This document shows positions 1 to 8,188 of a stretch of DNA of 64,000 nt, piece after piece. Both the position numbers and the translations under genes were made by a program. The stretch is from Tissierella pigra (GTDB taxonomy: Bacteria; Bacillota; Clostridia; Tissierellales; Tissierellaceae), in the NCBI RefSeq assembly GCF_009695605.1, contig NZ_VUNQ01000014.1, positions 21,971-85,970 on the forward strand. Reading direction: 5' to 3'. Each line of letters starts with the position of its first letter. The first letter of the stretch is position 1. The notes beneath the pieces were generated by a model, which was not told the origin of the DNA, made no database searches, and saw nothing but the letters and a program-made list of their open reading frames with translations.

Positions 1-16
1 TTAAGGAGTTGAGTTT

Positions 17-190
17 ATGAATGATGAGCAGTTTCAGGAATATAGAGACACTCTACATAATGCATTAGAGGAAGTTATTATTAATATTGACGAGAACAAT
101 AAAAAGCAGTTACATAGATTAGAAGATAAAGTTGATAAAACTAATAGGGATCTGGACAAGTTAATAGAGTTGTTAGAGAAATTATTATAA
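17..190 (+). CDS. Small acidic coiled-coil phage protein, unknown function
   Basis: 57-residue open frame starting at ATG 17 behind AAGGAG (spacing about 8). The sequence is highly charged (many E, D, K) with leucines spaced as in a coiled coil, and ends in repeated leucines. It is followed 17 bases later by another coiled-coil gene, so the two are likely co-transcribed. No family recognised. Its position just upstream of the terminase genes is typical of small late-control or accessory phage proteins, but that is only context. Confidence 0.6.
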   Translation: MNDEQFQEYRDTLHNALEEVIINIDENNKKQLHRLEDKVDKTNRDLDKLIELLEKLL

Positions 191-207
191 AAAAGGGGCT
201 GGAGTTA

Positions 208-567
208 ATGAAAGAGTTTGTGGGAGTTGTATTAGAAGAAATAAAGGGAATTGTTAAAAGCAATGGCAGAAATATAGCGGATAATTCACTTAGAATTATG
301 ACTTTAACAGATAAAGTTGATAATATAAAAGAAGATACTAAAACAATATCAGAAGTAATTGCAGATATGCAAAGTGATGTGAATACTTTATTAGATTTAA
401 ATTTACAAATGAAAGAAAATATCGAAGAACAAAGAAAATGCAATCAGGAAATAAGGTTATTATTTGAGAAATTTATTGATAATCATAAAGAAATTAGTAG
501 AGATATAGACAATTTAAAAAGATTGGATAGGGAAATTTGGGGAGATAGAAAAGTAGGTGCTATGTAA
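208..567 (+). CDS. Coiled-coil phage protein, unknown function
   Basis: 119 residues, ATG behind a GGGGCTGGAG-type ribosome site. The whole chain is predicted helical with heptad-like spacing of I/L/M and many charged residues; there is no membrane segment or cysteine motif (a single C). Its stop codon overlaps the start of the next gene (TAATG), indicating translational coupling. It resembles the small helical proteins that sit before terminase genes in clostridial prophages, but no specific family is claimed. Confidence 0.6.
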   Translation: MKEFVGVVLEEIKGIVKSNGRNIADNSLRIMTLTDKVDNIKEDTKTISEVIADMQSDVNTLLDLNLQMKENIEEQRKCNQEIRLLFEKFIDNHKEISRDIDNLKRLDREIWGDRKVGAM

Positions 568-725
568 TGGACACTTACGAAGTATTATTGGTTGAAAGAG
601 ATAGCGATGGCAATAGTACATATTATATAAGATACTATAATAATGGTCTGGAGTGGAAAGGTATAGATTTAAAGTTGGATGAGTGGGGTTTTGAGAACTT
701 TATAACTGGAAAGGTTGAGGTTTAA
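567..725 (+). CDS. Small phage protein, unknown function
   Basis: 52 residues beginning at ATG 567, which overlaps the stop of the upstream gene in a TAATG arrangement. The protein is rich in Y, D, E and W and has a short beta-type pattern, with no recognisable domain. The coupled start is the main evidence that it is translated. Confidence 0.5.
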   Translation: MDTYEVLLVERDSDGNSTYYIRYYNNGLEWKGIDLKLDEWGFENFITGKVEV

Positions 726-865
726 TTTTAAGCCCATATAGAGTTTAGAAGGTTGCAAGATATTGCAAGGGGATAGTGCATATATGTAGTAGTTATAGTA
801 ATATATATGGATATATATAGTGTTGTTTTAAGGGGTACTTACATAGGGTGTGTAAAGGAAAAACC

Positions 866-1024
866 TTGATAGTAAACATGGAAAATAGAGTAATATTTGA
901 GTATATTAAAGTAGTTGTACATATTGGAATTAGTAGGTTTGAAGTATGTTTATATGTGAGTGAAATGATTGATAATTTATTGGGAAATATAGATGCGAAG
1001 TCAAGCAAGTGTTATCCAAATTAA
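866..1024 (+). CDS. Possible small phage protein
   Basis: Open frame of about 52 residues starting at TTG 866, 5 bases after AAAGGA; an in-frame ATG at 878 is the alternative but has no well-placed ribosome site. It ends 16 bases before the small terminase start. Hydrophobic and mixed composition, no known domain. The region 726-865 before it holds no gene I can support. This call is tentative because the frame is short and the start is not ATG. Confidence 0.35.
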   Translation: MIVNMENRVIFEYIKVVVHIGISRFEVCLYVSEMIDNLLGNIDAKSSKCYPN

Positions 1025-1040
1025 GACGGGGGTGATTGAA

Positions 1041-1499
1041 ATGATTAACTTAAGTGATAAAGAAAGAAAAGCAATTGAACTTGTTCTGGAAGGTAGATTG
1101 AATAGAAGTGAGATAGCAGAAGAATGTGGATATGCTAACAGATCAAGTATATATAAAATATTACAAAAAGAAGAAGCTAAAGAGTATATGCAACAAATAG
1201 CAGAGCGTTCTGTTAGTGAAGCAGTTGCAATACTTAAAGCTAATGCAAATGAAGCGGCTAGAAACCTTGTTAAGATTGCAAGTGGTGATATTAAAGCAGA
1301 GGATAAACAAACGGTATACGCCTTACTACAAGCCATTAACAGTGTATTAGAGAAATCAGGACTTAGTAGTAAGAATATTACTCTTAATGATTTAAGAGAA
1401 AAAGAAGCCAATGTATCTGATGAGGATATATTGACCGCTATAGATGAAGCCAGAGAGGAAGATTTAGACAATGTAATAGATATAAGAAAAGCAAAATAA
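1041..1499 (+). CDS. Phage terminase small subunit
   Basis: 152 residues, ATG 1041 behind GGGGGTG. The N-terminal half (residues about 5-45) has a helix-turn-helix reading 'NRSEIAEECGYANRSSIYKIL', typical of small terminase subunits that bind the packaging site; the rest is helical, for oligomer formation. A longer reading back to 993 is possible but has no ribosome site. In phages this protein recruits the large subunit to the concatemeric genome. Unusually it is separated from the large subunit (4185) by a recombinase gene and four accessory genes. Confidence 0.8.
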   Translation: MINLSDKERKAIELVLEGRLNRSEIAEECGYANRSSIYKILQKEEAKEYMQQIAERSVSEAVAILKANANEAARNLVKIASGDIKAEDKQTVYALLQAINSVLEKSGLSSKNITLNDLREKEANVSDEDILTAIDEAREEDLDNVIDIRKAK

Positions 1500-1525
1500 G
1501 TTAATAGAATGGAAATTTTAAAAGG

Positions 1526-1681
1526 TTGAATACTACTTAATTACCTTTAGTAGTATTGGGATAATTAGCTATAAGTATTGATATTACTATATTCCATGGT
1601 ATATTACAAATTATTTAATGTTTATCTATTGACTTGAATACTACTTAATGATATTATTATACATAATAAGTAATATTCATT
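1526..1681. repeat. Operator-like repeats upstream of the small tyrosine recombinase
   Basis: Two exact 16-base direct copies of TTGAATACTACTTAAT lie at 1526-1541 and 1634-1649. Each has an inverted partner: GTAGTATT at 1550-1557 pairs with the first, and a 13/15 match in inverted orientation at about 1666-1680 pairs with the second. The second direct copy begins at the last base of the -35 box and fills most of the spacer of the promoter at 1629-1657. This looks like operator or recombinase-binding sites that control or are used by the downstream gene. Confidence 0.65.
1629..1657 (+). promoter_or_regulatory. Promoter for the small tyrosine recombinase
   Basis: TTGACT (1629-1634), 17-base spacer, TATTAT (1652-1657). 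The spacer contains the repeated TTGAATACTACTTAAT element, so a bound protein would block the polymerase. The gene starts 37 bases further on. Confidence 0.6.
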
Positions 1682-1693
1682 GGAGGGGTAAAT

Positions 1694-2275
1694 ATGAGTA
1701 ATAAACCTAAAGAGGTTGAACCATTTAAGAATATTAAAGACATAGAAAAAATTAAACAATACTTAAAAGGTAAAGATAATTTAAGAGATTACACAATATT
1801 TACAGTTGGGATTAATGTTGGACTTAGAGCAGGGGATTTATTAGCTTTAAGATGGTCAGATGTTTTAGAAGGTAATAGGATAAAAAAGACCGCCTATATC
1901 ATTGAAGAAAAGACAAAGAAGGGTAAGGATATAGAATTTAATAAATCCTCTAGAGAAGCCCTACAAGCCTTTAAGGATACCTTTGATAGTGTAGATCTAG
2001 ATGATTATATCTTTACAAGTAGAAAAGGAAATGAACATTTGCAAGTTAGAAGTTTGCATAGGATTATTAATGATGTAGTTAAAGAATTGAAGATAAAAGG
2101 AAATTACGGTACTCATAGTTTGAGAAAGACATTCGGGTATCATAGATATAATAATGGAATACAATTAGAAACATTGCAAAAGATTTTCAATCATTCTACA
2201 CAAAGTATGACATTAAAATATATTGGAATTACAAAAGAGGTCATACAGGATGCCTACAATAGCGTCAATCTATAA
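1694..2275 (+). CDS. Small tyrosine recombinase (catalytic domain only)
   Basis: 193 residues, ATG behind TGGAGGGG. It carries the conserved catalytic residues of the phage integrase family: Arg in 'GLRAGDLLALRW' (about residue 40), the H-x-L-R box in 'THSLRKTFGYH', and the later His and Tyr in 'FNHSTQSMTLKYIGI'. The N-terminal arm-binding and core-binding domains of full integrases (350-400 residues) are missing, so it resembles the short recombinases of Gram-positive phages and plasmids. It lies inside the late module, not at the prophage end, and has its own promoter, repeats and terminator. It is therefore unlikely to be the integrase; resolution of genome multimers, local inversion or regulation are alternatives. 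Family call is firm, role is inferred. Confidence 0.85.
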   Translation: MSNKPKEVEPFKNIKDIEKIKQYLKGKDNLRDYTIFTVGINVGLRAGDLLALRWSDVLEGNRIKKTAYIIEEKTKKGKDIEFNKSSREALQAFKDTFDSVDLDDYIFTSRKGNEHLQVRSLHRIINDVVKELKIKGNYGTHSLRKTFGYHRYNNGIQLETLQKIFNHSTQSMTLKYIGITKEVIQDAYNSVNL

Positions 2276-2304
2276 GACAGTGATTAAGTTCACCGTCTTT
2301 TTTT
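2275..2304 (+). terminator. Rho-independent terminator after the recombinase
   Basis: AGACAGTGA (2275-2283) pairs with TCACCGTCT (2290-2298) with one mismatch, followed by a T-run. It overlaps the recombinase stop codon and isolates this gene from the next ones. The following bases to 2504 hold no gene; they include a TATAAT at 2468-2473 that probably serves the next gene. Confidence 0.7.
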
Positions 2305-2504
2305 ATGTCTATAGGTAGGGTGTGGGGGTATTCTAAATGGGATTAGGTGATATCCCCGTTAGCCGACAACTTAGAATTTTTTGCAATTTTCCAAGCCCTT
2401 TTGTAATCTCTATAAATTTTCTACCAATTTTCTAGGACTTTTTTATAACTTCATCTTCAAATAATGTTATAATGAATTCAAATATTAATATAGGAGATGA
2501 AAAT

Positions 2505-2894
2505 ATGAAAATAATAAGCGAAGATATCACATTAGAAGATATAATTAACTTTGTACATAAAGTAAGTTTTAATCCATTGGAGTTAGACGATGGAAAAGGG
2601 AATGTAGTAATGATTCATGGTAAACGTGGAAAAGATTTAATAGTGTTAATTAAGAATCGTGAAGATTTGGAAGATTATCAGGAGAATGTTTTAAAGAAAA
2701 CTATCACAAATGGATTTTTGATGAGGGAGAAAATTAGAGGGACATTATTTCACGAATTATCCATAGTGGAAGAAACTATCACATTTGAAGATTGGATGAA
2801 TGGATGGACTGAAGAAGAAAGAGAATTATATTCTAATCAATATAGACTCGAATATGATGCAATAAATGAACCTTTTAAAATTTACGGGGAATAA
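2505..2894 (+). CDS. Accessory (moron) protein, possibly Phd/YefM-like at its N-terminus
   Basis: 129 residues from ATG 2505, behind TAGGAGATG. An ATG at 2472 in frame is rejected because it overlaps a TATAAT box at 2468-2473. Residues 1-60 (a helix, then 'VVMIHGKRGKDLIVLIKN', then a helix) resemble the layout of Phd/YefM antitoxins, but the match is by eye only. The acidic C-terminal half contains 'FEDWMNGWTEEERELY'. The next gene starts 5 bases after the stop, so the two may work together. Its own promoter and position between terminase subunits suggest a gene expressed from the lysogen. Confidence 0.5.
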   Translation: MKIISEDITLEDIINFVHKVSFNPLELDDGKGNVVMIHGKRGKDLIVLIKNREDLEDYQENVLKKTITNGFLMREKIRGTLFHELSIVEETITFEDWMNGWTEEERELYSNQYRLEYDAINEPFKIYGE

Positions 2895-2898
2895 TGTT

Positions 2899-3288
2899 AT
2901 GAAATTTAAACTCAAACGTTTTTTAATCATATTGAATGTAATGCTATTCATAATTCTTGTAATTCAACTAGCTGATAATACTTTATACCTTAAAGATATA
3001 AAAACAGAGTTTATAAATGCCTTTAGTGAGGATTATGTAGTAAATATACATAAAATGAGAGAAGGTAAATTTGTAATATTAGCAACAATTCCAGAAGAAT
3101 TATATAGGGAAATGGATTATACTGAAAAGGTGAATCAATTTAAGGATAGCTTAAGTAAGTATAAAATCAATCCAGATAAAGTTAATAGGATAGTGTTAAA
3201 TGTGGGGTATCATGGCAAAGATACTAAATACATACAAAGTACAACAGATATAGATTTAAGATATATAAATCAAAAATCCTTTGACTAA
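2899..3288 (+). CDS. Small membrane-anchored accessory protein
   Basis: 129 residues from ATG 2899, behind GGGGAAT, close after the preceding gene. Residues about 7-25 form one hydrophobic segment flanked by lysines and arginines on the N side, giving a type II anchor with the remaining 100 residues outside. No cysteine and no signal peptidase site seen. The outer part has mixed alpha/beta character and no recognised motif. It could be a partner of the upstream gene, for example in superinfection exclusion, but this is only suggested by context. Confidence 0.5.
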   Translation: MKFKLKRFLIILNVMLFIILVIQLADNTLYLKDIKTEFINAFSEDYVVNIHKMREGKFVILATIPEELYREMDYTEKVNQFKDSLSKYKINPDKVNRIVLNVGYHGKDTKYIQSTTDIDLRYINQKSFD

Positions 3289-3307
3289 AATAGAGTATTA
3301 ATATAAT
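3281..3307 (+). promoter_or_regulatory. Candidate promoter for the next accessory gene
   Basis: TTGACT (3281-3286) and TATAAT (3302-3307) with a short 15-base spacer; the -35 box overlaps the end of the upstream gene. Confidence 0.4.
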
Positions 3308-3349
3308 CTTTCTATTATAGGAATAAATTTATTATTGGAGGAATTAAGT

Positions 3350-3718
3350 ATGGAGAATACTTTTAAAGAAGATTTTGAAATAGTAAAAAATAAAAATATT
3401 AGTAAGTTGATAAAATTAGATAAAATGTTAAAAAAGATTAATAATACAGTTTGCAGAGGAGAAGTCAACATAATAGATAAGGATAGAAACTTATTGGCTC
3501 AAACACATTATGAATACTTTAAAATTGCTATATTGGAAGATATGGTTCTTTTAACGAGATACAACAATGAAATTGAAATAGAAACCAAAGATACGACGAG
3601 AATTCACACCAATAATATCACTAGATATAGGATAGATACTACTTCATTGACATTAGAAGGAGATTTAAATGACAATACAATTGTTAATATACTAATAGTT
3701 GTAAAAGACCTTGATTAA
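3350..3718 (+). CDS. Accessory phage protein, unknown function
   Basis: 122 residues from ATG 3350, 8 bases after GGAGG. A TTG at 3335 overlaps the ribosome site and is rejected. The N-terminal 30 residues are lysine-rich and helical; the remaining part is beta-rich with regular 'RIHTNNITRYRID'-type strands. No known domain. It follows its own promoter and belongs to the set of independent genes between the terminase subunits. Confidence 0.45.
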   Translation: MENTFKEDFEIVKNKNISKLIKLDKMLKKINNTVCRGEVNIIDKDRNLLAQTHYEYFKIAILEDMVLLTRYNNEIEIETKDTTRIHTNNITRYRIDTTSLTLEGDLNDNTIVNILIVVKDLD

Positions 3719-3818
3719 TATTTGTCGAAACTTGCGATAAATAATTAAAGGAGTTTAATCCTCTTTTGTCTAATTGTATATATGTAAGTATTTATATTAG
3801 ATGAAAGGGGAAAGGGAA

Positions 3819-4064
3819 ATGGATAAAATCAAGTGTATGAAGAAGGTAATAGAAGTAATGTTAGATGGAAAAGAGCCAAAATATCTAGATTTTGAAGAAT
3901 ATATACCAGAGACACAAGATTTTGCTCAATTGCTTTATGAAATGCAAGAAAATGGTTATATAAAAGGGTTTGATTTTGCAAGAGCCAAAGGGAAGCCATC
4001 GATACCTTTTATAGATAAAGATGCTAAAGTAACAGATTTGGGAATAAAGTTCTATAAAAACTAA
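3819..4064 (+). CDS. YjcQ-like phage protein
   Basis: 81 residues from ATG 3819 behind AAAGGGGAAAGGG (an upstream ATG at 3801 has no ribosome site). The layout, a helix starting 'MDKIKCMKKVIEVMLDGKEPK', a helix with 'LLYEMQENGYIKGFDF', and the ending 'VTDLGIKFYKN', matches the YjcQ family of small winged-helix phage proteins. Their function is not established. It is followed by a strong terminator, closing the accessory gene set. Confidence 0.6.
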   Translation: MDKIKCMKKVIEVMLDGKEPKYLDFEEYIPETQDFAQLLYEMQENGYIKGFDFARAKGKPSIPFIDKDAKVTDLGIKFYKN

Positions 4065-4080
4065 ATAGCATCAACAATTT

Positions 4081-4105
4081 GAACCTTTAATAGGTTCTTT
4101 TTTTA
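4081..4105 (+). terminator. Rho-independent terminator
   Basis: GAACCT (4081-4086) and AGGTTC (4092-4097) form a 6-bp stem with a 5-base loop, followed by eight T residues. Confidence 0.8.
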
Positions 4106-4184
4106 TATTTATATATCTTAAATAATCTCATCATAATTGATAATTATAATTAAGCAACTAGCGTGAAAGTAGGTGATATATGGA

Positions 4185-5852
4185 ATGGCAGATTTAGTAA
4201 CAACTCAAGAAGATAGAAAGTTATTATATAAATATTTATCTGAAATGTATGGAGATAAACAAGCTGAAAAACTAATGTTGAAACATAAAAAGAATTTATT
4301 TGGCTATCATGGTTTGGCGTGGGCAGTAGGTAGAAGAAACTTAGAATATTTTTCATTATACTTCTTATCTAATGTTTATCTTGCAGAGGGAAATGCAGAA
4401 ATTGCTCCTATTCATTTTGAAATGTGGGATGAAATCAATAGTATGGTACTAAATAAGTCCCATGATAAACAAGTTTATATCCTTCCTAGAGGTACTGGTA
4501 AATCCTTATTTGGTTCTTTGGCTACCTCCATCTGGGTAAGTTTATATAATCATAAAACCTATACTGTTATTGCAAGTGCTATTGGAGATACGGCAGAAAC
4601 CTTTATAAGAAATATTAAAATGGCGGTTGATGGCAATAAGAGAATAGAAGAAGCATTTGGTCAAATGTATGACACTAGAAAGTATATAAACAATAGTGAA
4701 AAGGTGGAATTTGCAAATAGGACTATGATACAAAGTATAAGTGCAGCTTCAACATTAAGGGGTAAGTCATACAATAATAAAAGAATTGAATTATTGCTAT
4801 TGGATGATTACCAGAAGGATGATGAAGTTATGACAGATGAACAAAGGGAAAAGAAATGGAAAAGGTTTAGTGATGATGTCAACTATGCAATGCAAAAGGA
4901 CAATAGCACTATGATTGCAGTTGGTACTATACAACATAAAGAATGTTTCTATAGTAGATTAACTAAATCTCCAACATGGAAAACTAAGCAAGAAAAAGGA
5001 ATATTAGTTGATGATGTAGATGAATTATTTAATAGTGGACATTGGGAAGAATTTAAAAGGCTATTAACTGATAAAGATAATGATAATAGACTTGATTATG
5101 CTAAAGAGTATTATCTACAGAACAAAGAAGAAATGCAATACCCTTTATTATGGCAATCATACTGGGATTGTTTAGATATTGCCCTACAATATTATGAAAA
5201 TCCTATTTCTTTTAAACAAGAGATGCAAGGTGATGTAGATAGTATAGGGGAAAAGAGATTTAAAACTATAATTACAGAGTCGGCAGAAGTAATTGAAAGC
5301 CATGATTTTAAGAAAACTATGTTATGTGTTGACCCTGCGGGAAGTGGAACAAAGGGTAAGAGGGATTACTATGCCTTTGTGGTTGGATCAGTTGCAGATA
5401 ATAAAGTTAAGTATATAAGGAAGGGCGAATTATATAGGTTTGATTTTGATGAGTATCTGAATAAGATACTTTTTTATTTGCGTACATATACGGATATTAC
5501 CCATGTATTTATAGAGAAACAAACTTATTCAGGTGGAGATGTTATCAGGTTAAAAGAATTATTAAAAGAAGATAGTGAGTTAATGGCAAGGAATATAACT
5601 ATAATCAATGACCATCAACGAATGAATAAAGATGCAAAAATTAATTTAATCGTTCCAGATGTGAATATGGGAAGGCTTATCTTTAATGAAGATGATAGTG
5701 AAGCACTAGAACAATTATCAGATTTTGCAGGTGTTGAGTATTCATTACACGATGACTTTCCTGATGTGGTAGCTCAATTTAGTTTAGAGATAGACAAGCT
5801 AAATAAACAAATTCAATCATTAAAATTCTTTGATAGAAGTTTATTATTTTAG
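4185..5852 (+). CDS. Phage terminase large subunit
   Basis: 555 residues. ATG 4185 is chosen 8 bases after AGGTGA; a GTG at 4173 lies inside that ribosome site. The ATPase domain has Walker A 'RGTGKS' (about residue 103-108) and Walker B 'LLLLDDY'. The C-terminal RNase H-like nuclease domain begins with 'CVDPAGSG' supplying the first acidic residue. The enzyme cuts concatemeric DNA and pumps it through the portal. Length is normal for the family, with no frameshift. It is followed at 16 bases by the portal gene. Confidence 0.93.
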   Translation: MADLVTTQEDRKLLYKYLSEMYGDKQAEKLMLKHKKNLFGYHGLAWAVGRRNLEYFSLYFLSNVYLAEGNAEIAPIHFEMWDEINSMVLNKSHDKQVYILPRGTGKSLFGSLATSIWVSLYNHKTYTVIASAIGDTAETFIRNIKMAVDGNKRIEEAFGQMYDTRKYINNSEKVEFANRTMIQSISAASTLRGKSYNNKRIELLLLDDYQKDDEVMTDEQREKKWKRFSDDVNYAMQKDNSTMIAVGTIQHKECFYSRLTKSPTWKTKQEKGILVDDVDELFNSGHWEEFKRLLTDKDNDNRLDYAKEYYLQNKEEMQYPLLWQSYWDCLDIALQYYENPISFKQEMQGDVDSIGEKRFKTIITESAEVIESHDFKKTMLCVDPAGSGTKGKRDYYAFVVGSVADNKVKYIRKGELYRFDFDEYLNKILFYLRTYTDITHVFIEKQTYSGGDVIRLKELLKEDSELMARNITIINDHQRMNKDAKINLIVPDVNMGRLIFNEDDSEALEQLSDFAGVEYSLHDDFPDVVAQFSLEIDKLNKQIQSLKFFDRSLLF

Positions 5853-5868
5853 AAAGTAGGTGCATATA

Positions 5869-7176
5869 TTGGATAATTTTAAAGTAACAGAAAAAATTAT
5901 ATTAGAATGTTTAAAAGAATTAGATAAAAATGCAATAAGGTATCAGAAATACAAGGATTACTATGAGGGTGATATTGGTGTAATATTTAAAGATTATACT
6001 ATGCAAGATTCAAGAAGTAATATGAAAATCCCTTTTAACTTTTGTAGAAAATTTGTAGATGTAGAAACAGGTTATTTGTTAGGTAAGGATATAAATTATA
6101 TATCTAAAAGTGGAAATCAAGAAATCATAGATACTATTGATTATCACATGACACACTGGGTTCAAGAACATGATATATTGCTTAGAAAATCAAGTGAAAT
6201 ATATGGTATTGCATGGGAATTAAACTATGTAGATAGAGATGGAGATTTTAAAGCTACTGTATTAAATCCATTAAATTCATACATATTAGAAGATGGAACA
6301 GTTGAAAGAAATGCAATCATGGCTATATATAAATATCAAAAAAGGTTTGATGATAATGAATATATAGATGTATTTGTAGATAATAGAATTATTACATATA
6401 TAGTAGATGGAGATAGTTTAAAGAAGATAGATGAAAGAACACATATATTTGATAGAGTTCCAATAATTAGCTGTCCTGCAAATAGTGAAAGACTATCAGG
6501 TTTTCATGATATTATTCCATTGGTTCAAGCATTTAGTCATCTAAATTCAGATTTATGTAACGAGGTGGCAGACCATAGAAACGCTTATCTACTTATCGAA
6601 AATGCAGAGTTACAAGAGGACGATTTAGCAAGAATGAAAAAGGCGGGTATAATTCAAGTTCCACAAGGGGCAAGTGTAAAATGGTTAATTAAAGACATCA
6701 ATGACGATTTTGTTCAGAATGAATTAAATTTACTCGAGAAAAAGATATATGATTTATCTGACCAAGTAAACTTCAATGAAAATTGGGCAAGTAATACATC
6801 TGGACTAGCATTAAAGAATAAATTATTAAACTTAGAAAACAGAATAGCACTTAGAGAAGCAATTATGGAAAATGTAATTAAGCAAAGGCTAAGAAATTTC
6901 TTTGAATATATTAAAGTTAGAGAAGGTAAAGAATACAATTATAAAGATATATCTGTTCAATTTACCAGAAATTTACCGACCGATTTAGCAGGTTTAGCGG
7001 ATATGGTAACTAAGTTAAAAGGTACTGCATCAGATGAAACATTATTAGCTCAACTTCCATTTATTGCTAATCCTACTCTTGAATTAGAAAAGAGAAGGAA
7101 AGAACAAGAAGCAGAAATGTTAGACTTAGAAAAAATAACAGATGATTTAGCAGATAAATATAATTTAGGTGATTAA
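5869..7176 (+). CDS. Phage portal protein (SPP1 gp6-like)
   Basis: 435 residues. TTG 5869 is preferred because AGGTG ends 6 bases before it; the GTG at 5860 is part of that ribosome site. The protein has the layout of SPP1-type portals: an N-terminal 'NMKIPFNFCRKFVDVETGYLLG' segment, a central beta-rich wing, and a long helical part with 'NTSGLALKNKLLNLENR', which is characteristic of this family. It forms the dodecameric ring at one capsid vertex. The stop is directly followed by the minor head gene. Confidence 0.88.
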   Translation: MDNFKVTEKIILECLKELDKNAIRYQKYKDYYEGDIGVIFKDYTMQDSRSNMKIPFNFCRKFVDVETGYLLGKDINYISKSGNQEIIDTIDYHMTHWVQEHDILLRKSSEIYGIAWELNYVDRDGDFKATVLNPLNSYILEDGTVERNAIMAIYKYQKRFDDNEYIDVFVDNRIITYIVDGDSLKKIDERTHIFDRVPIISCPANSERLSGFHDIIPLVQAFSHLNSDLCNEVADHRNAYLLIENAELQEDDLARMKKAGIIQVPQGASVKWLIKDINDDFVQNELNLLEKKIYDLSDQVNFNENWASNTSGLALKNKLLNLENRIALREAIMENVIKQRLRNFFEYIKVREGKEYNYKDISVQFTRNLPTDLAGLADMVTKLKGTASDETLLAQLPFIANPTLELEKRRKEQEAEMLDLEKITDDLADKYNLGD

Positions 7177-7177
7177 G

Positions 7178-8065
7178 ATGTTCAAACAATTAGAGAAAGA
7201 AATATTAAAGTTGAGAATAGCAATTGAGAAGGAAACTAATAAAGATATTAAAAGAATATTACTAGAACAGAAAAAACATCTTGAAAGAGTAAGGCGTGAT
7301 ATTGGTTCTATCTATATGAAGTATGCAGATAGTGAAGGAAAGCTAGTTATAAATAGTCTAGATAGATTCAATATATTGAGGGAAATGGAAAAAAATATAA
7401 TTAATATGAGTAGGGAATTAATCAAGAAAACTACAAATATAACTGATGAAGCATTGCTTAGGTCATATGTAGATGGATATTATAAAACAGCTCATATAAT
7501 TAACAATGGTTCTAGTGTAGGTATTAATTACAAGCTACTTAGACCAGAGTTTATTGAGTCAGTTTTGAGGGCTAATTTTGAGGGAATGACTTATTCAGAT
7601 AGAATTTGGAAGAATACGAATAATCTATACAGTAAGTTATATGACATTATTGGTAAAGGAATTACTGATGGAACTTCTATACAAAAATTAAGTAAAGAAG
7701 TTAAGAATGCCTTTGGAACATCAAGTTTTGAAGCCCATAGACTAGTAAGAAATGAATTATCAAGAGTAGTTTCTCAAGCTCAAGACCAGATATATCATGA
7801 TAGTGGGGTTGTACAAGAATTAATGTTTGTAGCTACTTTAGATGATAGAATATCTGAAACTTGTCAAGGACTGGATGGGAATAGATATAAACTTACTGAT
7901 AATTATCCTAAAATACCCGAAGATACTCATATAATGTGCAGGTCATGTTATGTTCCAATAGTTAGTGGAGACTGGAATCCACGAACTAGAAGAGATAATA
8001 TTACAAAAGAAAATATCCCATATACAAAATATGAGGATTGGGCTGAACAAAATAATATTAGTTGA
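7178..8065 (+). CDS. Minor head protein (Mu gpF / SPP1 gp7-like)
   Basis: 295 residues, ATG 7178 six bases after AGGTGAT. The N-terminal 100 residues are helical. The C-terminal part carries the phage Mu F-type signature: 'TLDDRISETCQGLDGNRYKL' followed by a proline-rich stretch and 'HIMCRSCYVP', with paired cysteines. These proteins are packaged in small numbers in the head and aid DNA ejection. The position after the portal is standard. A terminator follows at once. Confidence 0.85.
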   Translation: MFKQLEKEILKLRIAIEKETNKDIKRILLEQKKHLERVRRDIGSIYMKYADSEGKLVINSLDRFNILREMEKNIINMSRELIKKTTNITDEALLRSYVDGYYKTAHIINNGSSVGINYKLLRPEFIESVLRANFEGMTYSDRIWKNTNNLYSKLYDIIGKGITDGTSIQKLSKEVKNAFGTSSFEAHRLVRNELSRVVSQAQDQIYHDSGVVQELMFVATLDDRISETCQGLDGNRYKLTDNYPKIPEDTHIMCRSCYVPIVSGDWNPRTRRDNITKENIPYTKYEDWAEQNNIS

Positions 8066-8067
8066 TT

Positions 8068-8103
8068 AAGGCATCTTGATAAAGAAATCAAGGTGTCTTT
8101 TTC
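8068..8103 (+). terminator. Rho-independent terminator after the minor head gene
   Basis: AAGGCATCTTGAT (8068-8080) pairs with ATCAAGGTGTCTT (8087-8099) using two G-U pairs, loop AAAGAA, then T-run. Confidence 0.75.
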
Positions 8104-8188
8104 TATATAAAAAAATAATACATATTAGGGCTATATCATGCAAACTGAAAAGGGTGTAAGTATAGAACTAGAAAAGGAGAATGTGAAA

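Noticed and set aside
1001..1471. Minus-strand 156-residue frame opposite the small terminase
   Set aside because: Antisense shadow of a clear plus-strand gene with no ribosome site; the same applies to the other long antisense frames, for example at 40170-40652 and 36018-36392.
1694..2275. Small tyrosine recombinase as the prophage integrase
   Set aside because: It lies in the middle of the late genes with its own terminator, while a full serine recombinase sits exactly at the host junction.
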